From NCBI GenBank assembly GCA_002286715.1, contig NSJX01000059.1, positions 1 to 64,000 of the forward strand: a stretch of 64,000 nt of DNA, written 5' to 3'. Below, in pieces: positions 11,863 to 24,100 of this stretch (positions are counted from its first letter, which is position 1; each line of letters starts with the position of its first letter). The translations under genes and the position numbers were made by a program. Origin of the DNA: Dentipellis sp. KUC8613. Its lineage: Eukaryota; Basidiomycota; Agaricomycetes; Russulales; Hericiaceae. The notes under the pieces are model-generated. The model was not told where the DNA came from, searched no databases, and worked only from the letters and a program-made list of their open reading frames with translations.

Positions 11863-13575
11863 ATGCTCGTCTCATCTACTCTGGGTCCTCGGGCGCAAGG
11901 AGTACTTTCTGAAGGCGAAGTTATGTTATTGAAATACGGTAGCAAGCGAATGCTTGTAGAGGTGCCGTCTGACTATGAGGTAAACAATTTCTTTAACGTC
12001 AGTTTTATAACCGAGTTGAGCTTGCGTTCAGGGTCTTGTGAACTTGACGCGTGACGTGTTTTCCATCGAGTATGACAAGGTCACCTTTGAGACAGCCGAC
12101 CTGGATATATGCGGCGGCGAAACAGCCGAAATTCACAGCAGAGTCTGGTCCAGCATCTGCAATGTGGTAGGAGTTGTGAACGTCTCCATTCAGAGCATCG
12201 ACTCTTCTCGCTATGGTAGAACCTCTATTTCAATGTCTCCTTGTCGAACTCTAATCAAGACCCCGCAGCGCCTGTTCCCCTCGAAGCTCTGCACGAAGAC
12301 ATTGGGAAAGAAAATGTTTGCCCTTCAGGCGTCCGCCTATCGCTGAAGGGATCTGGAAGCACTTCCAGTCGCTCCGCAGCGGCAAGCAAAGGCGTGCTCT
12401 CTCCCCGCGAGGAAAGTTCCCAAGATTATGACAAACTTGCTGATGAAATGGAGAATATACCCAACTCTGATGAACTTGACGACCAGCTGGATGAAGATAA
12501 CGAATATTACGACGAACAGCCTGTGTCCCCGACAAAGGCAAAAGGAAAAGGCCGCACTCGGAATCAGATTATGTCCGATGACGAGGAAGAACAGGATGAG
12601 GAGCAGGTCGAGGAGCAAGTGCTCGCCCCGTCTTCGTCGAAGAACACAGCATCCAACACAGCCTCACCTGCGGCCTCCCGATTCTCGACTGAAAGGGACG
12701 TCAAAGGCTTCAGCTCTCCCAAGGTCAAAGCCGCGCCTCGGGACGTGGACGATTTGTTCTCGCCTAGGGAGAAATCGAGGCCGCAGAAATCGTCTTCGCT
12801 TCGGAAGGACATAGAAGATGACGAGACTGAAGAAGAGCACGTTTCTTCCCCGAATCGACAGGAGGAAGGCGTCAAGCTGCTCTTCAAGGAGCGTCTCCAA
12901 AGTACGTCTAGTTCCGCTGAAAGGATCGAGCAGATGATTCAATCTACCACAGCGTCCTCCTCTACTTCATCTCCCAGAAAAGAAACCTACGTCAAGAGTG
13001 GGTCCAAGACTTCTTACACGGACACGAAGTGTGAGTGCCATCCCCTGTCACCTTTCGGCACCCTCATCAACGACTTCCTTCAGCTGAAACTACCGCGAGC
13101 CCGAAGCCGGCAACCTCGAAATTCAAGCCCGCCGTGCGAGCGTCCGCCTCGCGCGAAGCAAGCGTTGCCTCGCGCGCCGCGGAAGAGCCGGCGGCTCCAG
13201 CATCGAAAAAGCATGCTGCGACGGAAGAGAAGCCCGGGCCCGACGAGAAAATCTTCGTCACGATCTCCCACCCGCCGAGCGGCGCCGAGAGCAAGTTCAA
13301 GTTCAAAGGCAAGCACGCAGTCGGACGCGTCTTAATGAGCGCCTGCCAAGCGTTCCATCTTGAATCCGAAGGGTATGTTGTCCGTTTATTGGATCATCAG
13401 ATTTCATGGGATGACCTTGTTGTCTTCTCATAGAGCAAAGTTGATGCTCCTGGACGAGGAATACCTCGAGGACGGCATCGAGATGACGAGCGAGCTCTCG
13501 AACTACGATACCATGCACCAAGCTGGTGTGGTCAGTGGAAATCACCTCCACATTAGCTTGCCCGCCGACCAGTGA
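11863..13575 (+). CDS. Acidic protein with C-terminal ubiquitin/SUMO-like domain
   Basis: Five exons (11863-11979, 12032-12215, 12269-13030, 13084-13372, 13434-13575) sum to 498 codons in one frame, giving a 497-aa protein. The N-terminal ~100 aa is a compact segment (MLVSSTLGPRAQGVLSEGEV..). The middle is long, disordered, Ser/Glu-rich and acidic, with DEEEQDEEQVEEQ-type runs, SPRE/SPTK motifs and Lys/Arg patches that suit nuclear localisation. The last ~80 aa, KIFVTISHPPSGAESKFKFK..LLDEEYLEDGIEMTSELSNY..GVVSGNHLHISL, has the strand pattern and DGxxI..GDxIxV-like ending of a Rad60/SUMO-like beta-grasp domain. There is no terminal di-glycine, so it would not be conjugated. A nuclear adaptor in the SUMO or DNA-repair sphere is possible but not shown. 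Confidence 0.72.
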
Positions 13576-13787
13576 TGCGTGCATACGATAGTCATTTCAT
13601 TCATGGAGGATTCATTTTCAGGATGGATTGCTTTGTTTTACTCCTATATCTCTTGACTGCCATCCTGGATGTACATATATCTTCTCCGACTGCACATCTA
13701 GTTTCGGCGCTTCAGCGACAATTGATGATGATAACGTTGCCTTTCCGCTATAATTACATTCCATCTTCAAGAAACTTACATGGCAGA

Positions 13788-16700
13788 TCATAGCACGAAC
13801 CCCGCTACCGCCTCCACCAATCCATCATCAGCCTTGCTCACCGTGGCCCAAGGTGGCATAAACATCAACGACTCCTCAAGCGACGGGATGCGTGCGCCAT
13901 CACTATACTGCTCCGACGTCTTGTCGTCGTCCTCTCCCTGCTTCTTCAGCCGATGCAGATGATCGAGGGAAGATTTGGACCAAGGGCCGCTATACTCCGC
14001 CCACTCGCACGCGACGCGACCGTGCACGGCATCGTCCTTTTTCTCCAAATCACCGCCTCTGCTGGACGCCTCCTCATCCCACGACACTTCCACGACAAAC
14101 CGCCGCCCCCACGTCCGGCTCCAAAGCCGCACCTCCTTGATATCCAGCCCCTTCGGGATCTCATGCTCCTGCCACGCCCCATCATCCAGCTCCGACTTCG
14201 CGCCGCCCCGCAGCACGCGGTAGCGCACGATCTTGCGGCTGTCCACATACAGCCTGCACGCGCGCGTGTTCGTGCCCGCGATCTCGAACCGCGCAGCACC
14301 GGCCGCAAGGCGCGTCGCATTCGCGCGGAGCCAGACGTCGTCGGACTGCTGCGCCTCGATGGCCTGCGCGCTCGGCTGCGCCGGGTTCGGGAAGAACGCC
14401 CGCTCGACGGCCCAGGAGCACGTCGTGAGCCCCGGGCGGATCTGCCCGTCCGCGCAGGTCATGTCGTCGCCTGTCCATGAGGACGGCAGGTCCTTCGCGA
14501 CGCGCGAGACGTACCCGGCCGCGGCGGTGAGCTGGGTGATTGCCTTTTGCGCGCGCAGGTCGCCGCCGTAGGTGGTGGGTGGGGTGGTGCCGAGCCAGGA
14601 CGTGCGGACCGGGAAAGCGGTGAGGTTTCCGAGCTCGACTTTTTGGCTCCAGAATACTTTGAACTTCCCGCCGTCGTCGTCGAAGGGGAAGGAGAGCCAT
14701 GCGTAGGCGGTGCTGATAACAAAGACGACGGCGAGGAGGTATGTGAGCCAGCGGTGAAGTGTGTGAGCGAAGGGCACGATGGGGAGAACGACAAAGAGAG
14801 ATAGCAAAGAAAGCGGGATGTAAACTGGTAGGTACAAGATGAGACGTGAGCAAGCGGCTGAGTGGGAGAGTCCTGGGGTAATGACTTACCGATGCCAACC
14901 CAACCCCCGTCTACAGCCGTCTGACCCATTGAGCCGACCCACAAGAACATGATAGTGCCGATCAGCACGACAGGCGCAGGCACCGTGGCAAGAACTTCGG
15001 CAACCGTCCATAGAATATGACCTTCATGTTTTGCATCTGCCTTCGCCGCTGTAACCAGGTCCTCCTGCGGGCGAGCAATCAATGGCGTGCTCTCGCTCGG
15101 ATGATCCTCTTCTTCCGCAGGCGAAGTAGGCTCTTCCGTTGCATTGCTTTCGACAGAAACTGCTGGAGAGTCGACCCGCTCGAGTGCCTGTTCGCTTGTG
15201 GACAGCACCAAACCAAGGCCGGCGCACAAGTTCCAGATCGCCAGCCAGTAAAGCCCCAAAATGCCCGCCTTGCGTACCAGGATCGTGGCGCAAAGAAGCA
15301 GGAACCACGTGAAGATGTACAGACCGAAGAGTGTGTCGTGCGTTTGAGCAGTCGGAGTGGAAGAAGAAAATATGAACGGCAGGGCAAGCGTGAGATATGA
15401 CAGGGTGATCATCGACAGGGCGACGGGAAGTGGGCGGCTGTGGAGAATCTGGCGAGATGTCCGAAAGTCAGTCAATGTGAGTTTGTAGAATGGCAAATCG
15501 GGTGCCCACATAAGGGTTGATCTTCACATAGCCGGTTACAAGCACTACCTGACCAGCGATCGCGATGAGCAACGCCAGCCAAAAGCGGGCATGGCCTGCG
15601 CTGCGGTTCCAAACACGTCCTGCGAAGTGCCTAAGCCTGGACCATTTTTCCGTTGGTACGACTCGCACAGCGGAGTCAGACACGAAATCTCTGATAACAA
15701 TCTTCGGCGCAGCATTGAGTCTACGGCAAGAATATAACCTGTGAGCGATCAAGGCGATCGGACCAGCAACTAGGAGAGCGATATATATTTTGAAGACCAC
15801 GCTGCGCGAAAGGACGATGAGATGGCTTGCGAATACTGTCGGCAGCACAAATCAGATCAGGGCGCACGGATACACAGACGGTGAACAGCACTTACGCTCA
15901 AAGTAAATCACAGGCTCTCCCTCCTCCACACGACCATCGGCGCTTCGCCTGCTCTCTTTGGGATCAGAGTTGAGGATGCCAGAGCCCGGGCCCCTCATGA
16001 TGTCCAGAAGGGCCCACAGCGACCTCCGCGCGCCCTCCCCGTCACTGCCCATCGCCCAGATCGTATCATCAGGAGTATGATACCTCGCCCTGTTTTTGTA
16101 GAACGCGACGTCCGCGCCAGGGAGACCGAGGCCCGGGCCGGTATACATGCGTGTTTGCATACGTCCTTGTTCGGAATCGCTCTTGTCTTCCTTTTGGTTG
16201 GCTCTGTAGTCCGAATAGTTCATAGTGTGCGGAAGAGGACCGGAGTAGACGGCGAAGTCGGTTTCGCTGCGAACGACGCCCCGTGCGAAGGCGTCGGCGG
16301 TTAGTGCGTTTGCGTGCGGGTGGTTCAGGTGGGGTCGCGTGAAGAAGCTCAGGAGGTCGAGCGAGTCGGATGGGGGAGGTGTAGCTCGGAAAAGGAGCGG
16401 GCGACTGCAGATTCTCAAGAATCAGTACTTATCCAAGATAGAGTGAGAATTACGCTAACCCTCCTGCACCAGCACCTTCAAAGTTCAAGAAGGCTGCAGT
16501 AAGGTTTGCCCAAGGGTGTTTGATGAACCTATGTCACGGACAGGATTGAGGCTCGGTTCAAGGATGCACGACCCAAGCTTACGTCTGAGATCCGTGCAGC
16601 CCATCTTCTTCACCGTTGTTGATATTGAACAAAGCAGTTCGCCTTGGGCGATGTTTCGCGAAGTACGAGATCATCTGAATAAGGCTGACAGCGGCCATTC

Positions 16701-17300
16701 CATCGTCGGTCACCCCAGGCGCGGTGGACACAGAATCGAGATGTGCCGAGAAAAGGATAGCAGCGGCTATCGAAGCCCAGTGTTATTGCCATGTTCCCCC
16801 ATTATAGAAGAGGCACGTACACTCATTCGCGTCCTCCAACCCGTCGATCTTCACGAGAACATTGCTGCCCTCAAAATACGCAGCGTGCTTTCCATCGATG
16901 AATGACGCGGTAGTTTGACGGTCGTCCTCTACATGAACATGTTTATGGTCCTTCGCTATTTCATTGACGCGGTCGAGGATGTACGCGCGAGCCCGGTCGT
17001 TGGCATGAGAGTTATAGGGGCGAGGCCGTGCGGCAATCTACAGCAAACCAACCAAACGTCGCACACGATCTGTCAGAAACAAACGCATTGTGATCCTTTA
17101 TCGTAGCAGCGAAAAGTACGTACAGTCTGCAAATCCCGAAAAGCCTCCTCCAAGTCTATCCCATACGCCTGCCGCGTATCGTAGTCTGGTGTCGCAGGAA
17201 CCTGGTCAGACGCGTACAAACCCGCGTAAATCACGCAATAGAGCACAACGAGCAACAAAGTCGTCGCGGTAGGGCGGTCAGCGAAGATGTTGTGCGGCAT
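13788..17300 (-). CDS. Vacuolar membrane protease, M28 family (PFF1-like)
   Basis: Multi-spanning zinc aminopeptidase-type protein of the vacuolar membrane (yeast PFF1; related to animal ER metallopeptidase 1). The N-terminus is MPHNIFADRPTATTLLLVVL, a signal anchor. The luminal peptidase part shows the M28 signatures SAHLDSVSTAPGVTDDGM (His and Asp zinc ligands, then bridging Asp) and NINNGEEDGLHGS (catalytic Glu pair), readable near 16720-16600. Further ligand regions follow, including RYHTPDDTIWAM. The middle carries several hydrophobic helices (LSYLTLALPFIF, LYIFTWFLLLCATILV, VVLIGTIMFLWVG, SLLSLFVVLPIVPF). A luminal C-terminal domain ends VEAVAGFVL. Stop at 13788-13790. The total length is roughly 900 aa, normal for the family. 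Many short introns interrupt it. No defect is seen in the catalytic motifs. Confidence 0.92.
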
Positions 17301-18374
17301 CTTACTTGCACATGGTGAAGAGGAGGTGAGATGTAACTTTATATGTTTGAGTTCGGATGCAAAGTACACAAGCGCCCGTTGACGCGCCCCTGCAGGCCCC
17401 TGCGCAGCTTCGAACTGGCTACGTAACATGAGCGCTAGCTGAGGCTCTCAGAAGGAACACGGCGGTATGTAGCCGGGTCCCTGCATCATTATAGTGCATC
17501 GAAAGTTGGCCACTGCAGGGACGACATGCAGACCGCAGTGAAATAAAGTGCGTATCGAAGGCGCCACATGGGACCGCCGTACGGTCCTGTGGGGAGAGAA
17601 TACGCATGGTACAAAAGCCTGCCACAGTGCCTTGTAGATGACATTTGTCCTTTACAGCATTTTCAGACACAGAATCAGACCACGCCAAGTAGCAGATTTC
17701 CTTTTCGCATATCTGTGATTGTACGGGCGAATTGCCTGAGTGGGGAGGTTGTGGAATCAGGTGCTGCCTCATAGAATTTTAGACGCACCTGATCTTGCCC
17801 GCATTGAAGACCTTGTGTTTTGGTTCGTCTGCGACAAACTGTAGGACTCACCATAAATTCATGCAGGATTATTCCTCGCCTTTCCTTGCACTTAACCCGA
17901 GAATTGCGACCACTAGCAATCGACGTACCATGCATATTCCAACGACAGGTGTTCGGATTGCCCACAAAGATGCCACAAAAAGGCTGTACGGACAGCCCTT
18001 AGCCTAAAGCTAAATTGTGTCTTGTCCTCGAAATTCATGGGCATCCTTTTCTTGTGTCACACGAGTCGATCATCTGTTTCATGCACTGAGTAGGAGACAC
18101 GGGGTGAGAGAAGCGTCGCATTGCTGAGTATCAGTGGTAATGTTGCAATAGGGCACGAGACGGCTTCTTGCCGTCAACATTACCTGGCATCCTGGCCACG
18201 CCTCACCGGATCTGACAAGCGTTTCTACTCGTCACATGCCAGACATCGAGAATTATGGCAGGTAAGACGGGTTCATTAAGTATGAGAGATGCGATAATAT
18301 ATACTGAGAGCCCGGTGTGAGTAATGGCATGGAGAAGGACGACATTGCACGACCAAGACTCACAAGTGTGTAAA
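17301..18374. other. Intergenic
   Basis: Upstream region of the PFF1-like gene and downstream region of the ribosomal-protein gene. On the minus strand a TATAAAG-type box lies at about 17338-17345, about 40 nt before the PFF1 start. The remaining ~900 bases show no gene, RNA or clear repeat. Confidence 0.5.
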
Positions 18375-18987
18375 CTACGGCCGCTTGGGCAGCGTCCCGT
18401 CCTCCCATCTTCGCAGAATGTTCTTCTCGAAGACGCCCATGTCACTGTCCTCAAAGATGCGCAACCGCTCTAGCCGCCTGTCTCGCAATTTGTTTTTGGG
18501 AAGCATGCCCGAGACCGCTTGGCGGATGATCTGACGGACTATTGAGCATACGAAAGCTTCAAGAAGCATCAGGCATACCTCGTCCGGCTTCTTGTTCATC
18601 ATGTCCCGGTACTTGATCTCCTTGAGACCACCAGGGAACATGGTGTGCTTCCTGTAAACGATCTGGTCGGCTTTCTTGCCAGTCACCTTGATCTGGCGCG
18701 CATTCGTGACAATCACGTAGTCTCCGCAGTCCACTGTTCGCCTGGGGTCAGTCTAATTCCACAAAGACAGGATTCGCGACACGTACCTCCTGGGTCATAG
18801 ATAGGTTTATGCTTGCCCATGAGAACCAGCGCTATCCTCTCCGCCAGCTTTCCGAGAATACGCTCGTTCGCGTCCACGTGGTGCCATACGCGAGCATAGG
18901 CAAGCGCCGTCTGGTGGCATAAACATCAAAAACCCGTTTCCGAGATACATTCGGGACGCGACGTACGTTGCCAATGGCCTGCGACAT
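18375..18987 (-). CDS. MRPL23: Mitochondrial ribosomal protein uL13m
   Basis: Component of the large subunit of the mitochondrial ribosome (yeast MRPL23, bacterial RplM). Exon 1 codes MSQAIGN, and an intron (GTACGT..CCAG) leads to TALAYARVWHHVDANERILG. Family hallmarks follow: ALVLMGKHKPIYDPGG, VDCGDYVIVTNARQIKVTGK, KHTMFPGGLKEI and AVSGMLPKNKLRDRRLERL. A 48-nt intron removes the read-through after KKPDE, so the spliced protein reads KKPDEIIRQAVSGMLP as in homologues. The C-terminus is RRWEDGTLPKRP. The start is placed at the first ATG before the L13 core, so any presequence is very short. Divergently arranged with the DAHP synthase gene, 247 bp apart. Confidence 0.94.
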
Positions 18988-19234
18988 CTCTGCGCTATGT
19001 TTTGAGGAAGGTGCGGTTTCGCGGAAAGAGTCGAGCGTCGAGCCAAAACCGCCGAGCGCAGCTTAGTCAGCGTAGCCCTACGCTCTAGATGCCCTAACCT
19101 CAGTCTCGGGGTGCTGATTTTCCTCCTCCGAGTCATCCGAATTATCCATTCACGGCTGCTCTACCTCCTCCCACCATCTATCACCGGCTCAGTAATCGGA
19201 TTGTACACCACTACAGGAAGTCTTGTTAGATATC
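18988..19234. promoter_or_regulatory. Divergent promoter, MRPL23 / DAHP synthase
   Basis: A 247-bp interval separates the start codons of two divergent genes and must hold both core promoters. I see no clear TATA box, as expected for housekeeping genes. Assigned by position only. Confidence 0.5.
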
Positions 19235-21575
19235 ATGACGGAGACTTGGACCCCGAGCTCTTGGAAGGGCAAACATGCTGCCCAGGTATGTTTGAATATC
19301 ACTTTGAATTCGGCGGAACCGCTAAGCTTTAAATGGACTTACTCTAGGATGTGACCTACCCAGACGAGAAACACCTTGCTCGGTATGCATACTGTCACCG
19401 TATGCGTGCGATGAATTAAACGAGGATGTCAGAGTGTTGTCCAAGATACGGACGCTGCCTCCTCTGGTCATGCCGTCCGAAGTACGATCCTTCACCAAGA
19501 AGTATTCACAGAAGGCTCATCTCGTTTATTCATGACACAGATCGAGCGTCTCCGGAATCAGCTGAGCTTGGTGCAAAATAACGAGGCGTTCTTGCTGCAC
19601 GCAGGAGACTGTGCGGAGAGCTTCGACGCATGCACACATGTAAGAAACATCATTACCTCCTGACAAGCTTCGCGCAATTTACGCATGGGCAGGAAAACAT
19701 CTCAGCAAAGATCGGCCTCATCCTGTCGTTTTCGCTAATTGTCATCTGGGGTGCGCGCCTACCTGTTGTGCGCATGAATTATATTTCTCTATTCCAAATG
19801 GACGTCGGACTTTGCACTGTAGGTTCGCATTGGTCGCATCGCAGGCCAGTACGCAAAGCCGAGAAGTAGTCCTACCGAGAAAATTGGCGATCGAGAGGTC
19901 ACGAGCTTCCGGCAAGTCTCGCATGTTCCATTCTATCTTCACTCGAACTGACCTCCCTCAAGAGGTGATAATGTTAATGGGTAAATTACGAGCTGCATTT
20001 CCTTTGATTGTGCTCACGTCCCCGCAGACTTGACCCTGACGACCGAACCCCTGACCCCGAGCGTCTCCTGAGGTAGTGCGATTCCTCATCTGCGTGTACG
20101 CAGGCAGCTAACCTTCGTTAAGCGCCTACTTCCACTCGACGGCGACCTTGAACCACGTCCGCGGTCTCCTTACATCCGGCTTTGCATCTCTCCAGCACCA
20201 CCACCCGCGCGACTGGTCCCTGACGCACGTCCGCTCCTCCTCGCTACGGTGCGGCCCTTCCACTCAAATTTAACCAAGCACGCCATTAACAACCTTTACA
20301 CATACAGAAAAGAGTTCGAGACCATCACCGAAGGACTAGCCGACGCACTCGACTTCACTCGCACAATCGGCTTCGACTCCGGCCACCAGTCCGTCAGCTA
20401 CGAGCGCGGCGGGCAACGTGGAGTCCTCGGTGAAGTCGATTTCTACACCAGGTTTGCCTTCTCCCATCCCCCCCTCCCTTCACTAAACCTCACCGGTATG
20501 CTTCGACGATCAGCCACGAGGGCCTCATGCTCGACTACGAAGAGGCGCTCACGCGCGAGTTCCCCATCCCGTCGTCCGGGCGCCGCACGCCGCAGTCCGC
20601 CACTGCACCACCCGCGACTGCGTTCTACAACACCTCTGCGCACTTCCTCTGGATCGGCGACCGCACGCGCCAGCTGACGGGCGCGCATGTGGAGTACTTC
20701 CGCGGGATTCGCAACCCGATTGGTGTGAAGGTTGGCCCGACGATGGCTGGGGAGGAGCTTGTGCGGCTGTTGGACAGTGAGTTCTGACAGTAATATTTCG
20801 TAGCCTTTTAGTAACGCATTCCGGAAGTTGTGAATCCCGACCGCGTGAGCGGGAAGGTGACGCTCATCACCCGCTACGGCGCCGGCAAGGTAATTTATTT
20901 CCATTCCATCGGCTGCTGTCTCCGGCCAGTTTCTCACAGCGTAGTAGATCGACAACCACCTCGCAGGACACATCAAAGTCGTCCAAGAATCCGGCCACCC
21001 CGTCATCTGGATCTGCGACCCCATGCATGGAAAGTACGCCTCCTCTTCCACATCCCCCCAGTACCTGCACAGCTCACAATCCACCGTGTATCCAGCACCC
21101 TGACGTCGTCTAGCGGCCTCAAGACGCGGCACTTCGGCACCATCATCAGTGAGCTGACGTCCTGCCTGCGCATCCACGCGGAGAACAACTCACGCCTGGG
21201 CGGCGTGAGCCTCGAATTTACGGGCGAGCTGAATGACGAGGGGTTCAGTGTCACGGAGTGTGTGGGTGGGAGCATGGAGCTTAGCGAGGAGCAGCTTGGG
21301 TTGAGATACCAGGTAAGTTCATTTGCTGTGCCGTACAGACAGAACATTACTAAATATTGTCGTGTGCGCGTGCAGAGCTTCTGCGATCCCAGGCTGAACT
21401 TCGAGCAGTCGCTCGGTGAGTTTCGAGAGTCTCCGCCACAGTTTTCATCGTGATTGACCACTATGCAGATGTGGCATTCTTGATCTCGAATCACTCCAAA
21501 AATCAGCGTCGCGGAGCCAAGCATGGGGGAAGCGATGTCTTGTACTCGGAGCTGGGAGGCAAGAGCCCTGCCTAA
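19235..21575 (+). CDS. Class II DAHP synthase (3-deoxy-7-phosphoheptulonate synthase)
   Basis: First step of the shikimate pathway: phosphoenolpyruvate plus erythrose 4-phosphate gives DAHP. It is the plant/actinobacterial (type II, AroA-II) form, not the yeast ARO3/ARO4 type. Start [17 protein letters not shown]. Class II motifs: [119 protein letters not shown] and [17 protein letters not shown]. About ten introns. The intron at 19912-19962 has a GC donor (GCAAGT) and is followed by an 18-nt microexon (19963-19980) encoding the GDNVN active-site loop; the next intron is 19981-20027. The C-terminus ends [10 protein letters not shown]. The protein should be cytosolic; feedback control by aromatic amino acids is likely from the family but not visible here. 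Confidence 0.95.
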
Positions 21576-21965
21576 GGGATATATAATTGGCGGATAATAA
21601 GAGGAATATGCATGTCACGAATGTATACTAGATCTGTTGCCGACTTTGAAGCATGAGTGAATCGGAAATGACACCGTTCCAGCTCAAGCTCTCGAGCTGA
21701 GTAGATTTATGAGGCGTACCTATACCACAAACCACAACCACTACATAAACTTCGGTCTATAGCCCGACCATGACCGGTAATTGGAGGTGTAACTTGCACT
21801 GCGGCCGCTATACTTACCTACCTGCCAGTGAGTCGGTGACTCACCCCCCTCCGAGTCGCCTGACAGGACATCAATCTTGCCTGTGTCCACTCCCACTGAC
21901 ATCGGCCAAGACGCCAGCGTTGCGACCAGCTCTAGACCAAATCAACGCGCGCTGCGGCCGCGACC
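21576..21965. other. Intergenic / promoter of ABC gene
   Basis: 390 bases between same-strand genes. Two GCGGCCGC octamers (near 21801 and 21955) stand out. No gene is seen. Confidence 0.45.
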
Positions 21966-24100
21966 ATGCCATCAACAAGCCGCCTGAGTATATCTCACTT
22001 GGGCCAGCTTACCACCAGCAAGATTTCCTGTCACCTTCGCACTCATGCCAGCGCCACGGTGAAGCGACGAGCCTACTCCACGACGAGCAGCGGGTCAAGT
22101 AGCACCATCGTTCGGATACCGAAAGCCAATGTCTACCGTTTCGGCGACCCGAATGGCGCGCGACCCGTCCTGCGCGACGTAGATTGGACGGTTGAGGAAG
22201 GAGAGGGTTGGGCTGTTGTTGGGTCGGGGTCAGGGGAGAAGACCGCCCTTCTCGAGGTGAGCACATCCACCCCACATAACACATGGTCGCGTTATATTCG
22301 CACCCTCGGCGTTTTCAAGCCCCATGTCATTGTGCTATGGACTCCCAACCACCGCCTTTCGCGAGTATGAATGCCCATCGCAATATCTCACCCCCACCAA
22401 TTTATAGACTCTCCTCGGAAACATGCGCATCTCCCCGCCCCCTCCAGGCGGGCCCTTCCCCTTCCTCTCCGCCGCGCAGTCCACCGATCACCCCCCGCGC
22501 CCCCTACACGAGCTCGTCTCCCTCGTCTCCTTCGCACACCGGCCCAGCGCGTCCGGGGGCGCGTTCTACGACTACACCGCGCGCTACGGCGCCGTGCGCG
22601 AGGAGGACCGTATCACGCTGCGCCAGAGCATGTTCCCAGAGGAGTCGGGCCTCGTGCGCGACTCACTCAAGTCGTTCGTCGTCGACGAGCACCCGGAGGC
22701 GACGAGCGCGGAGGAGGCGGTGGCGCGGCGGGAGCGCGTGCGCCACTTCCAGGAGTGGGTGCGCAAGCTCGACCTGGAGAACCTCCTGGATCTGCCGTTT
22801 GTTGCGCTCAGTAATGGGCAGACGCGCCGCGCGCGGATCGTCAAGGCGTTGTTGGAAAAGCCGGAGATATTGCTTTTGGACGAGCCCTTGAGTATGTGAT
22901 TTCCGTGGACGAGATATCTTTAGTTGTGTTCTGACGAAAGACGATAGCGGGCCTCGATGTCAACACTCGCCCGACACTGCTCGCCCTTCTACACGAGCTG
23001 CACGAGTCTCGTAGTCCCCGTGTTATCATGGGCCTGCGCATGCAGGACCCCATTCCTGAGTGGATATCCCACATCGCCCTCGTGGGCAATGGACGCGTCA
23101 GGACGGGCACAAGGGCCACCATTATTGCGGAGATCGAGGAAGAAGAGCGGAGTGCTAGGGAAAGGCTGTACGCGGTCAACGCAGGAAAGCAAGACGCACA
23201 CAAGACAGAACAGGCGGTTCACGTGGAGATGCAGAACGTGAACGTCAAGTACCACGAGCGGCATGTAAGCGACTGCGTCTTCACGATCCGACCTTTTCAT
23301 TGACTTTACCAGGTCCTCAAAGACATCAACTGGACGATAAAAGCCGGAGAGCGATGGCATCTGCAAGGGGCGAACGGCAAGTCCGCCCTCCACCCCTGAC
23401 CACTAACTGCTAACCACACGTACCCACATCCCCAGGCTCCGGAAAAACAACTCTCATGTCAATGCTCACCGGCGACCACCCGCAATCCTACACGCAGCGC
23501 GCCCCCGCGTCCGCGCTGACGCTCTTCGGGGCCCCACGGCGCACACACGCGACCGCGACGCTGCGCACGCGCATCGGCGTCGTCTCCCCGGAGCTGTACA
23601 ACGCGTGGCCGCGCGCGCGGCCCATGAGCGTGCGCGAGGCCGTCGGGACGGGCTTCGAGGGTGGCTTCGTCCCGCTCGGCGCGGACGGGCTCGGCGTCGG
23701 GCTGCAGGGCGCGCTCGACGCGGACGAGCGCGCGTGGCGCGAGCGCCGGGTGCAGCACGTCCTCGAGGGCCTCGGGCCCCGCGCGTGGGGCGACGAGGGC
23801 GAGTCGGCGGAGCAGTTCGCCGTGCGGCCGTTTGCGTCGCTGTCGGCGGGCGCGCAGAGCGTCGTGCTGCTGATGCGCGCGCTGGTTGGGCGTCCGCCGC
23901 TCGTGCTGCTCGACGAGGTGTGGTCTGGCATGGACGAGGCGATGGTGCTGGCGGCGCGGCGGTATTTGAAGGAGGGGGATGGAGTTGGGGAGGAGCAGGC
24001 TGTGGTGGTTATTAGCCATTGGGAGGACGAGGTGCCGTGGGGCGCGGAGGAGGGCGTGAAGCGGTTTGTTCTGGAGCAGGGTAAGGGGCGGGTAGCGTAA
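21966..24100 (+). CDS. Soluble ABC protein with two ATP-binding domains (YDR061W/ModF-like)
   Basis: Non-transporter ABC ATPase with two nucleotide-binding domains and no membrane segments. It resembles yeast YDR061W and bacterial ModF/PhrA. The N-terminus (MPSTSRLSISHLGQLTTSK, Ser/Arg/Thr-rich with RRAYSTTSS) looks like a mitochondrial targeting sequence. NBD1: P-loop WAVVGSGSGEKTALLE (Glu where the glycine before Lys is usual), signature LSNGQTRRA, Walker B ILLLDEPL. The H-loop position reads GLRMQDPIPEW, without His. NBD2: P-loop GANGSGKTTLMSML, signature LSAGAQS, Walker B LVLLDEVWSGMDE, switch His in VVVISHWEDEVP. So NBD2 looks fully competent and NBD1 degenerate, as in asymmetric ABC proteins. 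Introns include 22257-22407. The C-terminus ends LEQGKGRVA. The substrate process is unknown. Confidence 0.88.

Noticed and set aside
18536..18583. Extra peptide VCLMLLEAFVCSIVRQ inside the mitochondrial L13 protein
   Set aside because: It is a frame-preserving 48-nt GT-AG intron; removal restores the family sequence KKPDEIIRQAVSGM.
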